DNA of 64,000 nucleotides, taken from the NCBI GenBank assembly GCA_947846985.1, contig CANTUZ010000011.1:31863589-31927588 (forward strand), written 5' to 3'. This document shows positions 1 through 12,806 of this stretch, one piece after another. Within the stretch, counting starts at the first letter, position 1, and each line of letters begins with the position of its first letter. The notes under the pieces are model-generated. The model did no database searches. It was not told the DNA's origin and saw nothing but the letters and a program-made list of their open reading frames with translations. The translations under genes were made by a program, and so were the position numbers. Source of the DNA: Fratercula arctica (Eukaryota; Chordata; Aves; Charadriiformes; Alcidae).

Positions 1-3000
1 AATGGAGTTACATTTTTGGAAAGGATTAAGAACACCCTTTAAAGGACTATTTTGTTCATCTGAAAACTTTTTGGTTTGTTCTACATTTCAGCATGAATAA
101 ACGGTATTATTCTTTCAGGATCTTTCAGGATACACTTCCCATCTCCAGCCTCCTCTCCCTTATTTTTCTTTTTGGCCAGTGTCTCAAGAAATGAAAAACT
201 GACACAGCTACCCAGCGAAGAGATAATCGCAGCTGCAAAAATTTAGTCCAAAGACACAGTGAGATAGAAGATTAGAGATCATTCAAAAAACAACCCAACA
301 GGCATTATGAGGAACTTGCATGGCTTTGCTACATAGATTACAACAGATTCATTTTAAACAGCCTTAGTGTTTAAAAAGAACAAAATAAAAATCATGGGGA
401 AAACAACCATTACAGTCAGGGATTATGGAAGGAAAGTGGAGTAGGAGACCACGCGTTTGTTGACTCTGAGGACACAGCTGACATGGTACTGTCCTTGTAG
501 GCTACACTCCTTCCCATGGACTTGGACTTCAGCCTTCTCCTACCAGTTACACAAGAGCCAGAGCCTTTTCCCTCATCCCAATACATAAGTTCCAGCACCA
601 AAAATATACAGGTTTCTACTTTGGCAGCTCAATGGCAGAGGAGGATATCAAGCAACAAACAGATATATCAGGTCTAGAGTAATTAATAATTGCAAAATTG
701 CCACTAGCCACCAAGTTCCCTGTATGTTGGCTTTCTGGTGAAGCTTAAATCATGATTTCCAGTAAAAACACAAAAACTAGAAGTTGTTATTCTGGCTCAC
801 TCTGAGTCTTTCTGTTCCTCAGCAACATTACCAAGAGTTTAATCTCATTTCCTTAGAAATAATCACCACACTATTTAAATATTAAGTAGAGGAAAATATT
901 AACACGCTGTTGGGGAAATGAGATGAAGCTGACCCCACACCCAGTAAAGCTTCCTGTCCTTAAACAATCCTAAACCCTATTACACCCAAGTCAGGACTTG
1001 GAATTCTCAGAAATATACTCAGAGCACATTGGCTCAGTGAAACCAGCCAGCAGACCTCATCTGACATTTGGGTACTGTCAAAAAAGGTGGCCCCATTTCT
1101 CCCTCCTCCCAGTCCCTGGAAATTTGCTGCTGCAATAACAGAAACCCTGTACGTGTCTCCCGCCCTTCCAATTTCACAGAGGCATCTACATCCCCCAGTA
1201 GCAGGGAAGATGTCTGACATTCTCTTGCATCGAGAATCTCATCATGTGAAATCCTTTTACAACATCAGATTTTGATTCTCATATAAGCTCCTACGGTATT
1301 TTCACAGATTAATTGAAACTGAATAAATTTCCTTGACATTTTAAGCCCAGGTACTTCATGAGGCAGTTTGCCATCACAGCTGGGCCAGCAGAGCACAATA
1401 AGCTTCCCGCCAGCGGTCAGCCAAGGTCTCCAGCCTGGCTGAAGACTCCTATTTAAGATTCCTCATACAGTGAGAGGCTGCAAAAGCAGTGTTGTTCTTA
1501 GAGCATGGTGTTGCTGTCCTCCTCTCGAAAGAAAAAGAAGAAAAAAGGTGTGGGATGCAGTACCAGCAACGGCAGACTGCACAGCTGGTAGACAACTAGG
1601 AAGAAAGCCAGAAGAATGTGGCAGAAAGTGAGCCTTTTATAGCTGTGAAGAAGCACCTGGAAATGTGACACTAGCATGCAGAAGATGATGGATAATTCCA
1701 GAACAGAGGTCTGATAGGATGAGGTTTGTTGTGGTGGGGAAGAGGCATCACCAAGAATGGGGGAGGATGCTGAAGCTCAGGAGGAATGAATGTGTGATCC
1801 TAAGGGGATTCTTCTCTGCTGTTTGAGTTACACAGGGTGAAACACAACACATCCAGTCCTGCTTCTGCCTCCCTGCTTTACCCCCAAGCACATCTGCCCC
1901 AGAGAAGAGGACGACATTCAGGGTTTGTTGTTCCTTTGGGAGCTGCATTATCATCTGAGCTTTCCAGTCTTCTCTTCCTGCTTACTCTCCAGCAATGATC
2001 ATCTCACTCATATTAGTGCTTATATTTTTCAGTCTCACATAGGTGGCATAATACTGTCAAGTTTCGCTTTGAAGATGGGAGATAAGGCCCTTTTTTACAA
2101 CATAAATGACACGAGGAATTCTCCGTGAGAAGCTTCTGAGATGAATTCTCTCCCTGTGGTCCAAAGAAAAAAGATTACCTGACAACAATGCAGCTTGTGT
2201 TTGCACATGTTGGTAGGAAAAGGGAAGGAAATCCCCATCTAGACACAAGCAATATCTATTTTTGTGTTACAATCTTCCAAGTAATAACTGCTCATGCCAA
2301 CAATACCAGTACATACTGGTATGAAAAACTGCTACCTCACCAGAGGCAGGTTCATAGCAGAAGAAAAGCACACAGTCCAATATGTTGGAATAGCACTTCA
2401 TGTTTTAGAGGTCCAAAGGCTCACATAAGACTTCCGTACAAATTCACACCAGCAGTTCCTTTGAGAGCTAGTTTTTTTCTCATTGAAGGTCATTTCTGAC
2501 CTACTTTCAAGGTCTTACGAGACCAAAGGGGTGCACACACAGACCATCCCATAGTATTAAGGCTCAGACCTTCAAAAAACCTCTAGCCTTAGTGTTAGAA
2601 AGCAGATACACCCCAAGCTTGTACATGTATGTATTTGTATGCTTGGAAAAGTTACTAAAACAACTGTATCACCTTCTAAAAAGTGCTCAAGATGCAGGAG
2701 AGGAGGGAGAGATGGGGACAGGAATGCTGGGTTTTGTTTCTGTGACTCCACCTTGTTCATCAGACATATTCAAGCCAGCGCTTCTTTCTCTCCCAAGTGA
2801 AATCTGTTTCTACAATTTTGCCAAAACTTTTATATATGGCAGTGGCCAGCTGGCTGCTTGGAGAGCCATGTGTCAGTGGTCCTGGCGAATGCTTAATGTG
2901 TGATATGGATCTGCGCAAACTGCAAGCACTTGGTTTGCAAACATTCCTGTTTTATGCATTTAGAAAGCAGATAGTGAAAGGAGAGGCTTCTGAAGCAAAG

Positions 3001-4805
3001 TCATGCAACATGGCAGACAGCTTATATATTAAGGCAATTCCTCAATATACAAATATGTTATGATAACTCGTCCCTTCTCCTTGGCATGCTCTGCCCCCAT
3101 GGGCTGCAGTCAATCTATGCCGTTTCTCCCTACAAAATACCATCACCTCCACTGTGACCATTGTTTCTACAGAGGCAGGAATTCAACACTGCCAAGGTTT
3201 CACTAACAAGACGTGGGAAACCTCAGCAGCCTGTCTCCAGGCCTGCTGGATGGTTGGATCCCAGGAGGGCCAGTGCCAGCAGATGTGACCACAGGTGAGT
3301 CTCCTCCTATACCCCAACTGATGGCACCCTGGCTCCTGGGCTGCTGCTAGAGGTCTATTTGATGAAGCCGACATCCACTCATGGAGGGGTCAGCAAGTCA
3401 GTCCACGCAACTGTAGGAATCAAAGGAGGAAGGAGTAAAGCAGGACAGAGGCAGGCTTCGAGTCAGCGTATTTTGGGGCTACATACTTCTGACTATACCA
3501 TCCCAGAGAAGAAGTGAGAAATACATCAAGTGATGTGGGTTTTACGGACAAAAAAAAAAGCAAAAGCTGACTATATTGAAAGAGGTCTGTGGCTACATTC
3601 CCCATGTATATAAAAAGTACTCATTATGTTTAAGGCAAGCCATCTATTTAGGGATTTGTTAATGCATCATCCCATGTAGTCTGTAGGCCTGTGTACAAGA
3701 ATATATATGGCTTATTGACTAATGTCAGGGATAATAGACTTCCCACCCTAGATTAAGTTTATCACAATCTCTGCAATCAGCCCAGTGAGCAAAAGCACAG
3801 GTGATAGATGAGCCTGCCACAGTCTCCCGAATGCCAGCAGATACCAACCGACAAGCCACTGGGGGAAGGTAATTCCAAGCTGAGGCTGCTTGAGTGAATA
3901 GACCCTCCTCCTGACATATAACGAACAGGCCTCCCGTTGTTCTCCTCCATCCTGACAGCTCTTGGCCCCAGAAGCAGTCTCACCAGCCAGGCCCCAAACT
4001 ACAAAGACCACCACAGACCAGTATCAATACTGTGACTTGTCCCTAGAGATGAAGGGGAAGCCAGGCTGGTCTCCACACCACTGCCAGGACAGGCTCTGCA
4101 CAGCTGCAAACAGCTGCCTTCTGCACTTCGGCCCAGCCGTCACGTCTGGGGGCTAAGGACTTACAGTTTGAGATGAATCAGACAAGGGGAGGCTGGAGTG
4201 GAATAAAGCTTCTCCCTTTCCCAACAAGTTGATTTTAACATTTTGAATCAAGGTATTTCAACACTTCAGGTCGAAATTAGGAAAAAATCAATTACAAAAG
4301 CAAAAGAAAAGGAAAATGCAAAATTGAAGCCAGAAGTTTTAGTTTGTCCCAAACATTGCAGCCCAAATGAAAGTTTCCACAGTCTGCGCAGCAGAGTGGT
4401 GCCCATGTCTTCTCAATATTTGCAAAATAAGACTTCTGGTGACACTTCCAGTGAAACTCATAGTTGTTTACAAATCCACCATAAAAATCAAGTCAAATCT
4501 AAAACATAAAAACCTAACAGTAACTAAGAACATGGATAAGCAGTTCACGTAAACTTAACTGTCTCGAGAAGGAAACAGAACACTGTAATAGACATGGCAT
4601 CAAAATTAATCTTGATTTAAACGGGAAACCAATACAGAACAGCAAGTAGGACGAAATGCTGGTGTCCTTCAGGTTATCATTAAGTACTTGCTGCAAAGAA
4701 TCTGTTCTTCCTCAAAATTAAGATCAAGGGTTCCTTTTTCTTTCATTACATTGCCTGAAATCTTCTTAGTAGCACCAGCAGTTTGTAAAGATGAAAAAAC
4801 GTGTT
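1..4805. other. non-coding stretch, no gene seen
   Basis: This stretch is AT-rich with scattered GC-richer patches. Open frames on both strands stay near 100 codons or less, overlap one another on opposite strands, and match no protein I know. A strong splice-donor match (ACAG followed by GTGAGT) lies at 3291-3300, but I see no convincing exon attached to it. I recognise no repeat here apart from the tandem duplication at 111-130. It is probably intronic or intergenic. Confidence 0.7.
111..130. repeat. 10-bp perfect tandem duplication
   Basis: The decamer TCTTTCAGGA occurs twice head to tail with no mismatch. This is typical of a small replication-slippage duplication. No function is implied. 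Confidence 0.85.
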
Positions 4806-4820
4806 TAATCGGTAATTGCA

Positions 4821-5483
4821 ATGGATTTAGGAACTGCTAATAAATACACAAGGAAGCCTGGAAGAGGAACACTCACTCACTCAAAGTCACTGGTGCCAAA
4901 AAAGTCAATTCCATATATAGTTGTCAGCGATATGACCAAATGGATTTGTCCCAAATCAATTATTATACAGAAAATGCTATCTGTTGAAATTTTTAAAAAA
5001 TCCAGCTACAAATGGAAACTTGCAAAGCAAGAGTGTCTAGTGTCAAGGTGGGATTTCAGTCTCAAATTTAAACATTTCATCGTTCCTACATTACAGTTGC
5101 ACAAAATTTTGGCCAATGCCACTACAAAAGTCAACCTGATAAACACATTCAGCACTAAATCCAGCTGTAGTCTCGAGAGGAGCTGTGTAATTCACGATGT
5201 TTATGAGTTGTATCTATTATGTGGCATTCTCAAAGCCAGAAGTGGAAATACATGCAGCAAACCCGAAAGGAGGCTCCTGCAGATTAAAAATGACATTCAG
5301 CAACACAGAAGATGGGTCGTTAGAACTGTGAAAAGTACAAGGACGAGCTGCATAAGAAAATGGATCAACAGCGGTGACAGAGGCAGTGGGGATTACAGCT
5401 GTCTGCTCAGCCTCTGCTACTACATCTGGTTACTGTTATGTGCCCTATGGAGGAGAAAGAAAAAAAATACAGTCTACATCTGA
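4821..5483 (+). other. unexplained 220-codon open reading frame
   Basis: An ATG-initiated frame of 220 codons lies in otherwise non-coding DNA. The in-frame upstream stop is TAA at 4806-4808. The start has G at -3 and G at +4, an acceptable vertebrate initiation context. The predicted product is rich in Lys, Ser, Thr and Cys and has no N-terminal signal peptide. Residues about 192-210 form one hydrophobic segment (Leu, Tyr, Cys, Trp), followed by a basic Arg-Arg-Lys-Lys-Lys tail, so a translated product would look tail-anchored. I recognise no domain, no CpG-rich promoter upstream and no AATAAA shortly downstream. Its length is well beyond the roughly 140 codons expected as the chance maximum for this window. 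It could still be chance, a decayed retrogene or part of a lineage-specific transcript. I do not call it a gene. Confidence 0.15.
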
Positions 5484-8161
5484 TATGACTGCTTTGCCTG
5501 TTTAAGATTCAAAAGCTCCATTGAAAGCTTTCACAAAGCTGAAGGGAGCATGATTTATACAAAGAGCTACAAGCCTTTTACAGCCCATTTTGAGCAGAAT
5601 GGACATCAGTGCTACCTCTCTTTTGAGAATAGTGTTTCCTATTTTATTTACATTTGCTCTTCATTATGCTTTTAGAGTAACTTACCAATGCAGCAATCAA
5701 TTCAAACTATTTTGCAAGCATTTCAAGGCATTTCTTAGCATCACCCCGTAGGCACTTGCTTCTATGTAATTATAATCATTTTTCTGCAGAGATTTTCTTC
5801 ATTCAAGTGGCTTTGCCAAGCAACAAGAAACAAAAGAATAACCATGACTAAAAATGGGTAGGAAAAAAATGTAGAAATCCCACAACTATTGAATAGGGTC
5901 ATCAGGAAGAGAGAAAAGGATAAATGTGTCTCCCCATGACCTTCAAGGCTTTGCTGACAGCCCCAAAATAGCACTGTTCAATATTTGATAGGTATGGCTA
6001 TATATTATATCTTAAACTTACTAAAAAAAAAACCTCAAAACCGATCTTAAAATTCAGCACTTTGAACTCTTCTTGGGAGACCAGAAACAACCTGGCTAGT
6101 TGGTGCTTTTATCATCCTTCTGTTGCAGAAGCAAATTTTAAAAAAACCCACGTCATTAAAAAAAAAGTGCCTCACACAGAAAAGTATTAAAATTTTGCCC
6201 TGTTCAGGTATTGGAAAACTGTCATCTCTTTCCTTCATTTTAGTAGATAAGGTGGCATTGGACTTGAATTAACCTGTCTGTTGAGAGGGGCATTGCTCCA
6301 GACCTGCTTCTCTCACACCTGATCGAGACACTAAAATATGAAGACAGGGATTTTAGCAACATAAGCTCAGAAAAAGGGGACCCGGAAGAAAGCTGCAAGC
6401 CTTGAATCACAACAATCTCCCAATGGAAACAAAACATAATTCTTTTTTAATTCACCAAATGTGAGTTCCCAGCTGCCCCATGATAATTTCTAGTCCAATG
6501 TTTTTCTTAAAAGTAGGAGGTACTATTTCCTCACTGGCAGCTCCCCTCTCTCTACCACTTTCACATTTATTTGAGACTGACCTAGTCAAAACCTTGTAAA
6601 CTATCAGCAGCACCGAAGTAGCACACAGCACCAGCCCCGTCACTAGTCTTAGGGCTGCCTTAAAATAAAAGCAATCAGAGCACGTCTTAAAACTCAATAT
6701 CCTCCCCCCACCCTACACGTTGACGTGGTCACTAAATCCCGCTGGGTAATCTCCAGAATCCATCTGTTCCTTTTCATTCTCATCCCGAGAAGCCTCCCAT
6801 AGCCCCTGATTATTTCTCAACTTGTCTGAAGAAATATCCTGTCTTTGGCTTCCCAGACGCTTGCTTCACCCCCCTCTCCCCAGAGGTTTGCTGAAAAAGG
6901 CAGCTGCAAAGATTATCCACTCCAACGTCGTGCCCAGGCTCTCTTCAAATCCCTTGAAGGAAGAGACGTTTTCTCTAAAGGGGAAAATGTTTAACAGAGG
7001 AGAACAAGCGCCCTTCAAAACCAAGTTTCTTCCCAGTTTCATCCTGGAAGCAAGATCCAGATACAGATACCTTTTAAGCAAGTGTCTCTTAAAGCATGGT
7101 TAAGAGAAGTAGGAGTTACAAGCCCTACACTGACCACATCTAGACTCTCCACCAACAAGGGGGAGATGGACGGTGCCTGGGCCCCGCTGCAGTAAAGCAC
7201 TGCATTACACAGCAGCATGCGGCAACGGGCTGAGAGGTACTGGGAGCATTCACCAAAGGTCATCATCAAACAGCAGATGTAAGCATAAAAACGACGACAT
7301 TTTCCTAATGACCACAGAGCCGCTAAAATGACAGGAATGCATATCTTCTCATTTTTCAGGTCAATACAGCCAGCATGTCTGTGCATTTAATGTATCAAAA
7401 GCAGCTGCACAAAACACTCTAAACGCTTCTCATTTAACTTGAGGGCTGTTAAAAGTGGTGGAGGAAAAACATAACTCTCTATTACTTGTGTTGATGCATA
7501 AAATTGAAACACAAGAAACAAAGACACAGAGGACTTGAGATTTAATTGTTCAGTTGTATTCTGTTATTGCTTTATTTGTAACTTGAAGGCCCCCCAGGGT
7601 TATGGCTATCGTGCAATTTATAGATTCCCACCAGCCCTCTACGTGCTCCCACACCAATCAAAGGTACCAAAAATCTAAACAGCAAACAGTAGTCCACAGA
7701 AGGCTTTTGGTTTCCTTACAATTTCAACATTACGGCTGCTCAAGTTTAATTCCAAGATTTATGGGGATGCCAAAGAGTTAACTTTGCTTGAAATTTTCCT
7801 ATTTATCGTCATTTGCTTCAAATAAGGCAAGTACTGAAGGAATTTATGATGCCCAAGCCTGACAATCACTGGCTGGCTAACAAATCTTTCCTTCTGTTTC
7901 CAAAATAGTTTTGTGTTAATCTCTCAGGTCACTATCAAAGACAGTTTAGCATCTAATTTATCACCTTTTGGGCAGAGATCCATGCTGAAAAATTCACATC
8001 CAAACTGTAATTTGGTTCAGTTAATGGTCTTTTCTCAGAGGAACTGGACAATTAAAAACATATGGAAATGGAATAAGCTACTCACTTTTCAACTAAATGT
8101 TTGCTCTATGTCTTGGGAAATAAATTTAGGATGAACAAGCTGAATTCAGTCAATAGATTAA
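5484..8161. other. non-coding stretch, no gene seen
   Basis: AT-rich DNA with short A-tracts and mutually overlapping frames of at most 115 codons (7039-7386, minus strand). None of these resembles a known protein. I recognise no repeat element or RNA gene. Confidence 0.7.
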
Positions 8162-8204
8162 AAAGGAGGATTCGACTACTGTTATAAATCAGTCGTCCTC
8201 CTTT
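8162..8204. repeat. inverted repeat, 14-pair stem with 2-nt bulge
   Basis: The left arm at 8162-8177 (AAAGGAGGATTCGACT) pairs with the right arm at 8191-8204 (AGTCGTCCTCCTTT). Nine outer and five inner base pairs form, separated by two unpaired bases on the left arm. The loop is 13 nt and AT-rich. The stem is too short for a typical microRNA precursor (usually above 20 pairs). It could be a relic of a palindromic transposon end or a cruciform-forming site. The pairing is seen directly; any role is unknown. Confidence 0.8.
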
Positions 8205-8858
8205 CACAAGCTGCATAGCAGTATTTTATATTCTTTTTTTTTAACAGAACATCATATCCAACAATGGAGAAAAACCTTCAAGAAATTGCAGGTTCCAACA
8301 GGATTAGTGCTATTTTAAAAAAAAAAAAGAAAAAAGCTCTTTACGCGCTATAAACATTTGACATATTTAGGCACCTAGATACAGTAATCAGAAATGTCAG
8401 GTTAAACAAGAAAAGCATAAAGGCAAAAATAGTTTAAAATGTGTGCACCAGTGTACACTGGCTTTCATTATAGTGGCAATCAATCACGGATTTTTGGTAG
8501 AACTATGACATTCTATTATGTCTCGAAAATATCATGGTATGGTTGACACCTTTACAGAAACACAAAGCTTGGAAACATATATGGCATTTTAGCAGTGTTT
8601 CTTTCTCTTTTTTTTTTTTCTCTCTGAGAAGCGCCAGTGCCCCTGTAACAATTCCCAAGTGACACAAGCCCCCGCTACACATACTGCTGAACTTCTCCCA
8701 TGGGCTTTAGCCGGTGCTGGATGAGGACAGAAGGAGAATATCAATGCCACTGACATTGCTTCACTGGCCAGTTATTTTCCTGTGTTCAGTGCCCTGAATG
8801 GCTGTCTCTAGCTGTTCGGAAAACTCATTTGTGAAATTCAGCATGAATTCGTTTATTC
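8205..8858. other. non-coding stretch, no gene seen
   Basis: AT-rich DNA with an A-tract near 8317-8328 and a T-tract near 8611-8620. No frame, repeat or RNA gene that I can support. Confidence 0.7.
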
Positions 8859-8887
8859 ATTTTGTACCTCTAAGTGAGGTACAAAAT
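8859..8887. repeat. perfect 12-bp inverted repeat with 5-nt loop
   Basis: ATTTTGTACCTC at 8859-8870 is followed by a TAAGT loop and its exact reverse complement at 8876-8887. The next outward bases do not pair. It is a compact, perfect hairpin or cruciform candidate. No neighbouring gene suggests a terminator or regulatory role, and its origin is unknown. Confidence 0.85.
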
Positions 8888-9947
8888 TTAATCCTCGTCT
8901 CCTTCCCAGCCTTAGAAACATCCCAAAGTGGTAAAGTCTTCCATTATATTCTAAAGATGTTCTGGGTCACATACCCTCTCACTTCTTAGTCACACGCCCG
9001 CTCTTAGTCATCGTGCCCTGTGCTTTGCCAGCTTCAGTAGCAATTAAAGCTACTGAGCGCATCTCTCTCCATGAGCTGTAGAAGACAGACCCAAGGACCT
9101 CCCAAGTGAGGAGCATGTGCTGAAGATGAAGGCCCTGGGATTACGCTGTGTTGCAAACTGCACACAGTTAACATTACAACAAAAAGAAACTGGAAAAATA
9201 AATGACGCTTATCATGCTATTTTGCTTCTAACGTTGTTTTGGCCAAAATAAGGGACTGAACTAGTGACTTCCAGAACTAAAATGATTATAGGTGTATATT
9301 CCAAGCTAAAGACCTAATACTTTTGAAGCCAGCTCTGGCAGGCCAATGTTCTCTGGGGGCAGAGCAATGGGAACACACCAGCACATGGGTTGCACTGAAT
9401 TTTTCAATTAAAAACAGAAAATGTAGCCCTTAGCAACAACAGACACAGGATAAAAATAAATAATAATAAAAAACCCCACATGGGAAGAGAGTGGAAGGTA
9501 CACCCTTGAAATGCCTTTTGATGTTAATACGCTGCAATGAGCCTTGGCATAATCTGCTTCATGAAATACTGAAAGTAAATAAAAACCAGGAACACAAGCT
9601 TATCTCCCCTCACCTTTCAAGAATACCTAACGCTTTCACTCTTCCTTACCACTGCATGGGTTTTTTAATTTTAGCCAGTGTGAAAAGGCCCTCAAAATAC
9701 CCTTTTTAATTCTTCTCTTCAATGAAGAATTGCTGATAAGATCAATTAAGTGAGATGAGATACAAAACCCAGGCTGTTGGTTCGTCAAGTCCTCTGCTTA
9801 CCGTGTATTTCATAAAGACCAAAGGTTTGATGTTAATTTTCTGTGATGCATTTTCCAATAATCCACGAGTATGAGCTTGAGCACTGACAGAAAGAAGCGT
9901 TGTATTTCACAGCCACACAGGAGCAGACAGTTTTAGGATCATTTATT
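8888..9947. other. non-coding stretch, no gene seen
   Basis: Only short chance-length frames are present. No recognisable repeat element is seen. An A-rich simple tract lies near 9453-9478. Confidence 0.7.
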
Positions 9948-9982
9948 TAATTATGCAAATGCTACTCTTGTGACAACAAGAG
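9948..9982. promoter_or_regulatory. octamer-like site next to a short palindrome (candidate regulatory motif pair)
   Basis: TAATTATGCAAAT at 9948-9960 contains the ATGCAAAT octamer bound by POU-family factors, fused to an ATTA homeodomain core. Five bases further on, CTCTTGT (9965-9971) and its reverse complement ACAAGAG (9976-9982) flank a 4-base spacer. Such motif density occurs in conserved enhancers but also arises by chance in AT-rich DNA. Function is inferred from motifs only. Confidence 0.2.
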
Positions 9983-11548
9983 ACAGACTCAAGCTGAAAC
10001 CATACATAGGATAATAAAGTTCATATCCAACTGAAGATTCATCACCTGCTGCGTCAACTCCAGCTATTACCACATTATTATAGCTTATGCTACTGTGTAG
10101 TTAAAGTTGAGATAACACTTCTAATCTAAACTTCTATTTTTAGGACAGTTAAAAGTAAGTGTTTGTTATGTATGTTTTCTTTAATTGGCTATTCTGTGAG
10201 AGACTCTGAATGTACAAATTAAAAACAAAACCCAACCACTGCTCTGAAGCTAATCACCGTTGAATAAACAAAGAGGCTTTTTAATCAACATAAACTTCAC
10301 TTCTTTCCTGCATTTTACAGCAATGTATACCCAGAAGACATGTAGCATTTTCCCCAGTTCTCCTCACCAATAGGTGTATTCAAAGCACCCACAAAACACC
10401 ACCTCAGCAGAAGACTCACGCATCTCCCAGTATATACAGTGGCCAGCACACTGCTGAGCAGGGAAGAAAGCAGTAGGAGCTGAATTCATTTTCAAACCAG
10501 TATTCATTCAATCTGGCAATCCTTTTACCACCTTTCCTAGAGCTGTGCTGCAGCCAGTAGCAAAGAAAGGACCATGCTACAGGAATGGTCTTTGGTCCTA
10601 CCTGCTCCTTCCAAAGCATTATTCTGACTCAAGCACAAAGTGAGTATTTATACTCTCCTACGTACCTGCCACCCTCTCCATCGCCCTGGCTGCTGGGCTG
10701 ATCCCACAGGGGCCCAAAACTATTCCCTTCTTTTTTTTTTTTTTTTCCTAAGGTGAATTCTTCCTGAAGAGATGACAAGAGGGTCAGACCAGCAGAGCCA
10801 CCAGAGCCCCGGGAGAGGCAGCAGCATGTGGCTGGGGCAGAGGACAGAACTGTGCCTTCCAGCAGTGGCACGGGCTTGAATCAGGCTCAGGTGCACCATA
10901 AAACTGTGACTCTAAGGTAATTACATTTTAAAAACTTCCCAGTGAACAAAAAAAGCTTTTGCATGTAATGGAATGCTTCTTTGCAAGTGATAAATCAGCA
11001 GAGGATAGGAGGCATGTTTCAGCTACACCTAGGTGTTTAAGGCTTAAAAGCTAAAGCATTTCATCTCAGGTACCACCTACACCATGAGACTGGGCATGAA
11101 AACTAGTCCAACTTCCGCAGCACAATTAGTTTGTCCAAATAAAACAGCTATCTCTATCCACAAATCTTGAGCTGCTTAAACTACAAGATTCAGGGGTACT
11201 CCAATATGCAGAGTTGACATCTTTTTAATTAGTATATTAAAATATTACTTTTCAATATATCACAGTGTATAAATGTCATTCAGTAAATATTTGCACTAGG
11301 CTTTTTTTGTTGTTGTTGTTTAAATAGAAAAAGGATTTTATTATCAAAGTGGTTCTGGTAATCTGTAGCTATTGCATGCCAAACACTGTGCATGATATAC
11401 CTTCTTGGATAGGAAGATTAATGTGCTTACCATTATTCTGTGGACAATTTCTTTAATGTCACTGAGGAATAAGGCAAATACTTAAACACAAAGCACCACA
11501 AAAATCCATCCCAGTCGACATTTTTCAGGGCTGAGAAAATGTTATTAT
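9983..11548. other. non-coding stretch with a T-tract and a TTG tract
   Basis: A 16-base T run lies at 10731-10746, and a T/TTG simple tract at 11302-11320. All frames are of chance length. I see no gene. Confidence 0.7.
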
Positions 11549-12806
11549 ATGCATGTATATTTAGATACACAGTCAGATCTACGGGTACGAAAAGAAAAAC
11601 CTTTCAACGAGATGAATGATATACAGAACACACTTCTGATCTCCCCGCCTGAAGAACGCTCTCACTGCCGAACTCCCGTCTCTGTTCCTTACGAGCTCCT
11701 CACGTCCCTGCTGCCCCTGCTCTGCACAGCAGGATTCCACCTGGCGCAACGGCTGCTCAGGATGCAAGCGCCCGGCTTCATGAAATCCAAAGGTAAGCAG
11801 ATCCAAATCTCACCAGAGCTAATGGATTTGGCCCTTATCTCCTCTTGCTAAAGCATCCTGAGTGCCAAGAGACTTATCTAAGCGTTAGGAATCAATATTA
11901 ATATTATAATATAATATTCGTATATTATTCCCTCATCAGTGTTTTAGCTTATATACAACACTTCAATGTAGGCACTTGCTCATATTATTGCTTTCTCATC
12001 TATCTTATTACACTTTTTCTACTGAATATAAGCAAAAATATCTGAATACATTAGCTATGTCACCTGCTGAAGTTTGGTGAAGAAAAGGGTGATTTTGAAC
12101 CTGGGACAGTTCCTAAGCCATCGCACAGCTCTAAAACTGGCACAAGAGGAACATGCACAAGGGGATGCACGTGGCTGGGTACAAGCTGGGGGAAGAGGGG
12201 TAAAAACCACTCATACCCAATTTGTCACCAATAAATACAACCTAAAGGAGAGAGAAGCCACAGGCCCAACACAGATATCCAATTTTACAGACACACATTG
12301 AGTGGGGATGTCAAGTGCACTTCTGTAGCTTAGGCGCTGTTTCCAGCAAGTCCATGGGATTTAAATACTTCCAAACCTGGCCCTTATTGACTTTCGAAGT
12401 CTAAGCAAAAGGTCAACAGCAAAGTTCACAGCAGAACATGTGGCTTCCGAGCCTGGGATGGGAAACAGCCCAGCTCAGCCCAAGCCAGCAGAGCCACGCC
12501 AAATTTCACCAGCCCTCGTGCTCACATCACAGCGCCAGCTATTTTAATTCATCTGCCTCGACAAAAAGAAAAATGCTTAGAAAGTTTTACATAGGGACAG
12601 ACAAGAAGATGAAGCACCTCAGGTCTCTCTTGAGACTGCGGGTTTCCTGTACATCTTCGGATGAAAATGCAGCTTGCAACCAGGGGCTGAGCGGGAGCTT
12701 CCCTCCGCGAGCATCAGGCACCACTTCAGCTCAGCACACGAGACCTGCAGGACGAGGGGGAAGCTCCGGGAAGCGCAGGCGGCTGTACAGCACGCTCATC
12801 GCTTAA
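11549..12806. other. locally CpG-richer non-coding patches
   Basis: Two GC- and CpG-richer patches (about 11640-11790 and 12640-12800) stand out from the AT-rich flanks. They hold frames of 100 and 122 codons that resemble no known protein. The first patch ends near a splice-donor-like AAAG/GTAAGC at about 11790. They are too weak and short to be called CpG islands or exons. A lncRNA exon is possible but unsupported. Confidence 0.35.

Noticed and set aside
8162..8204. Hairpin as a microRNA precursor
   Set aside because: The stem is only 14 pairs plus a bulge and does not extend outward, shorter than known precursors.
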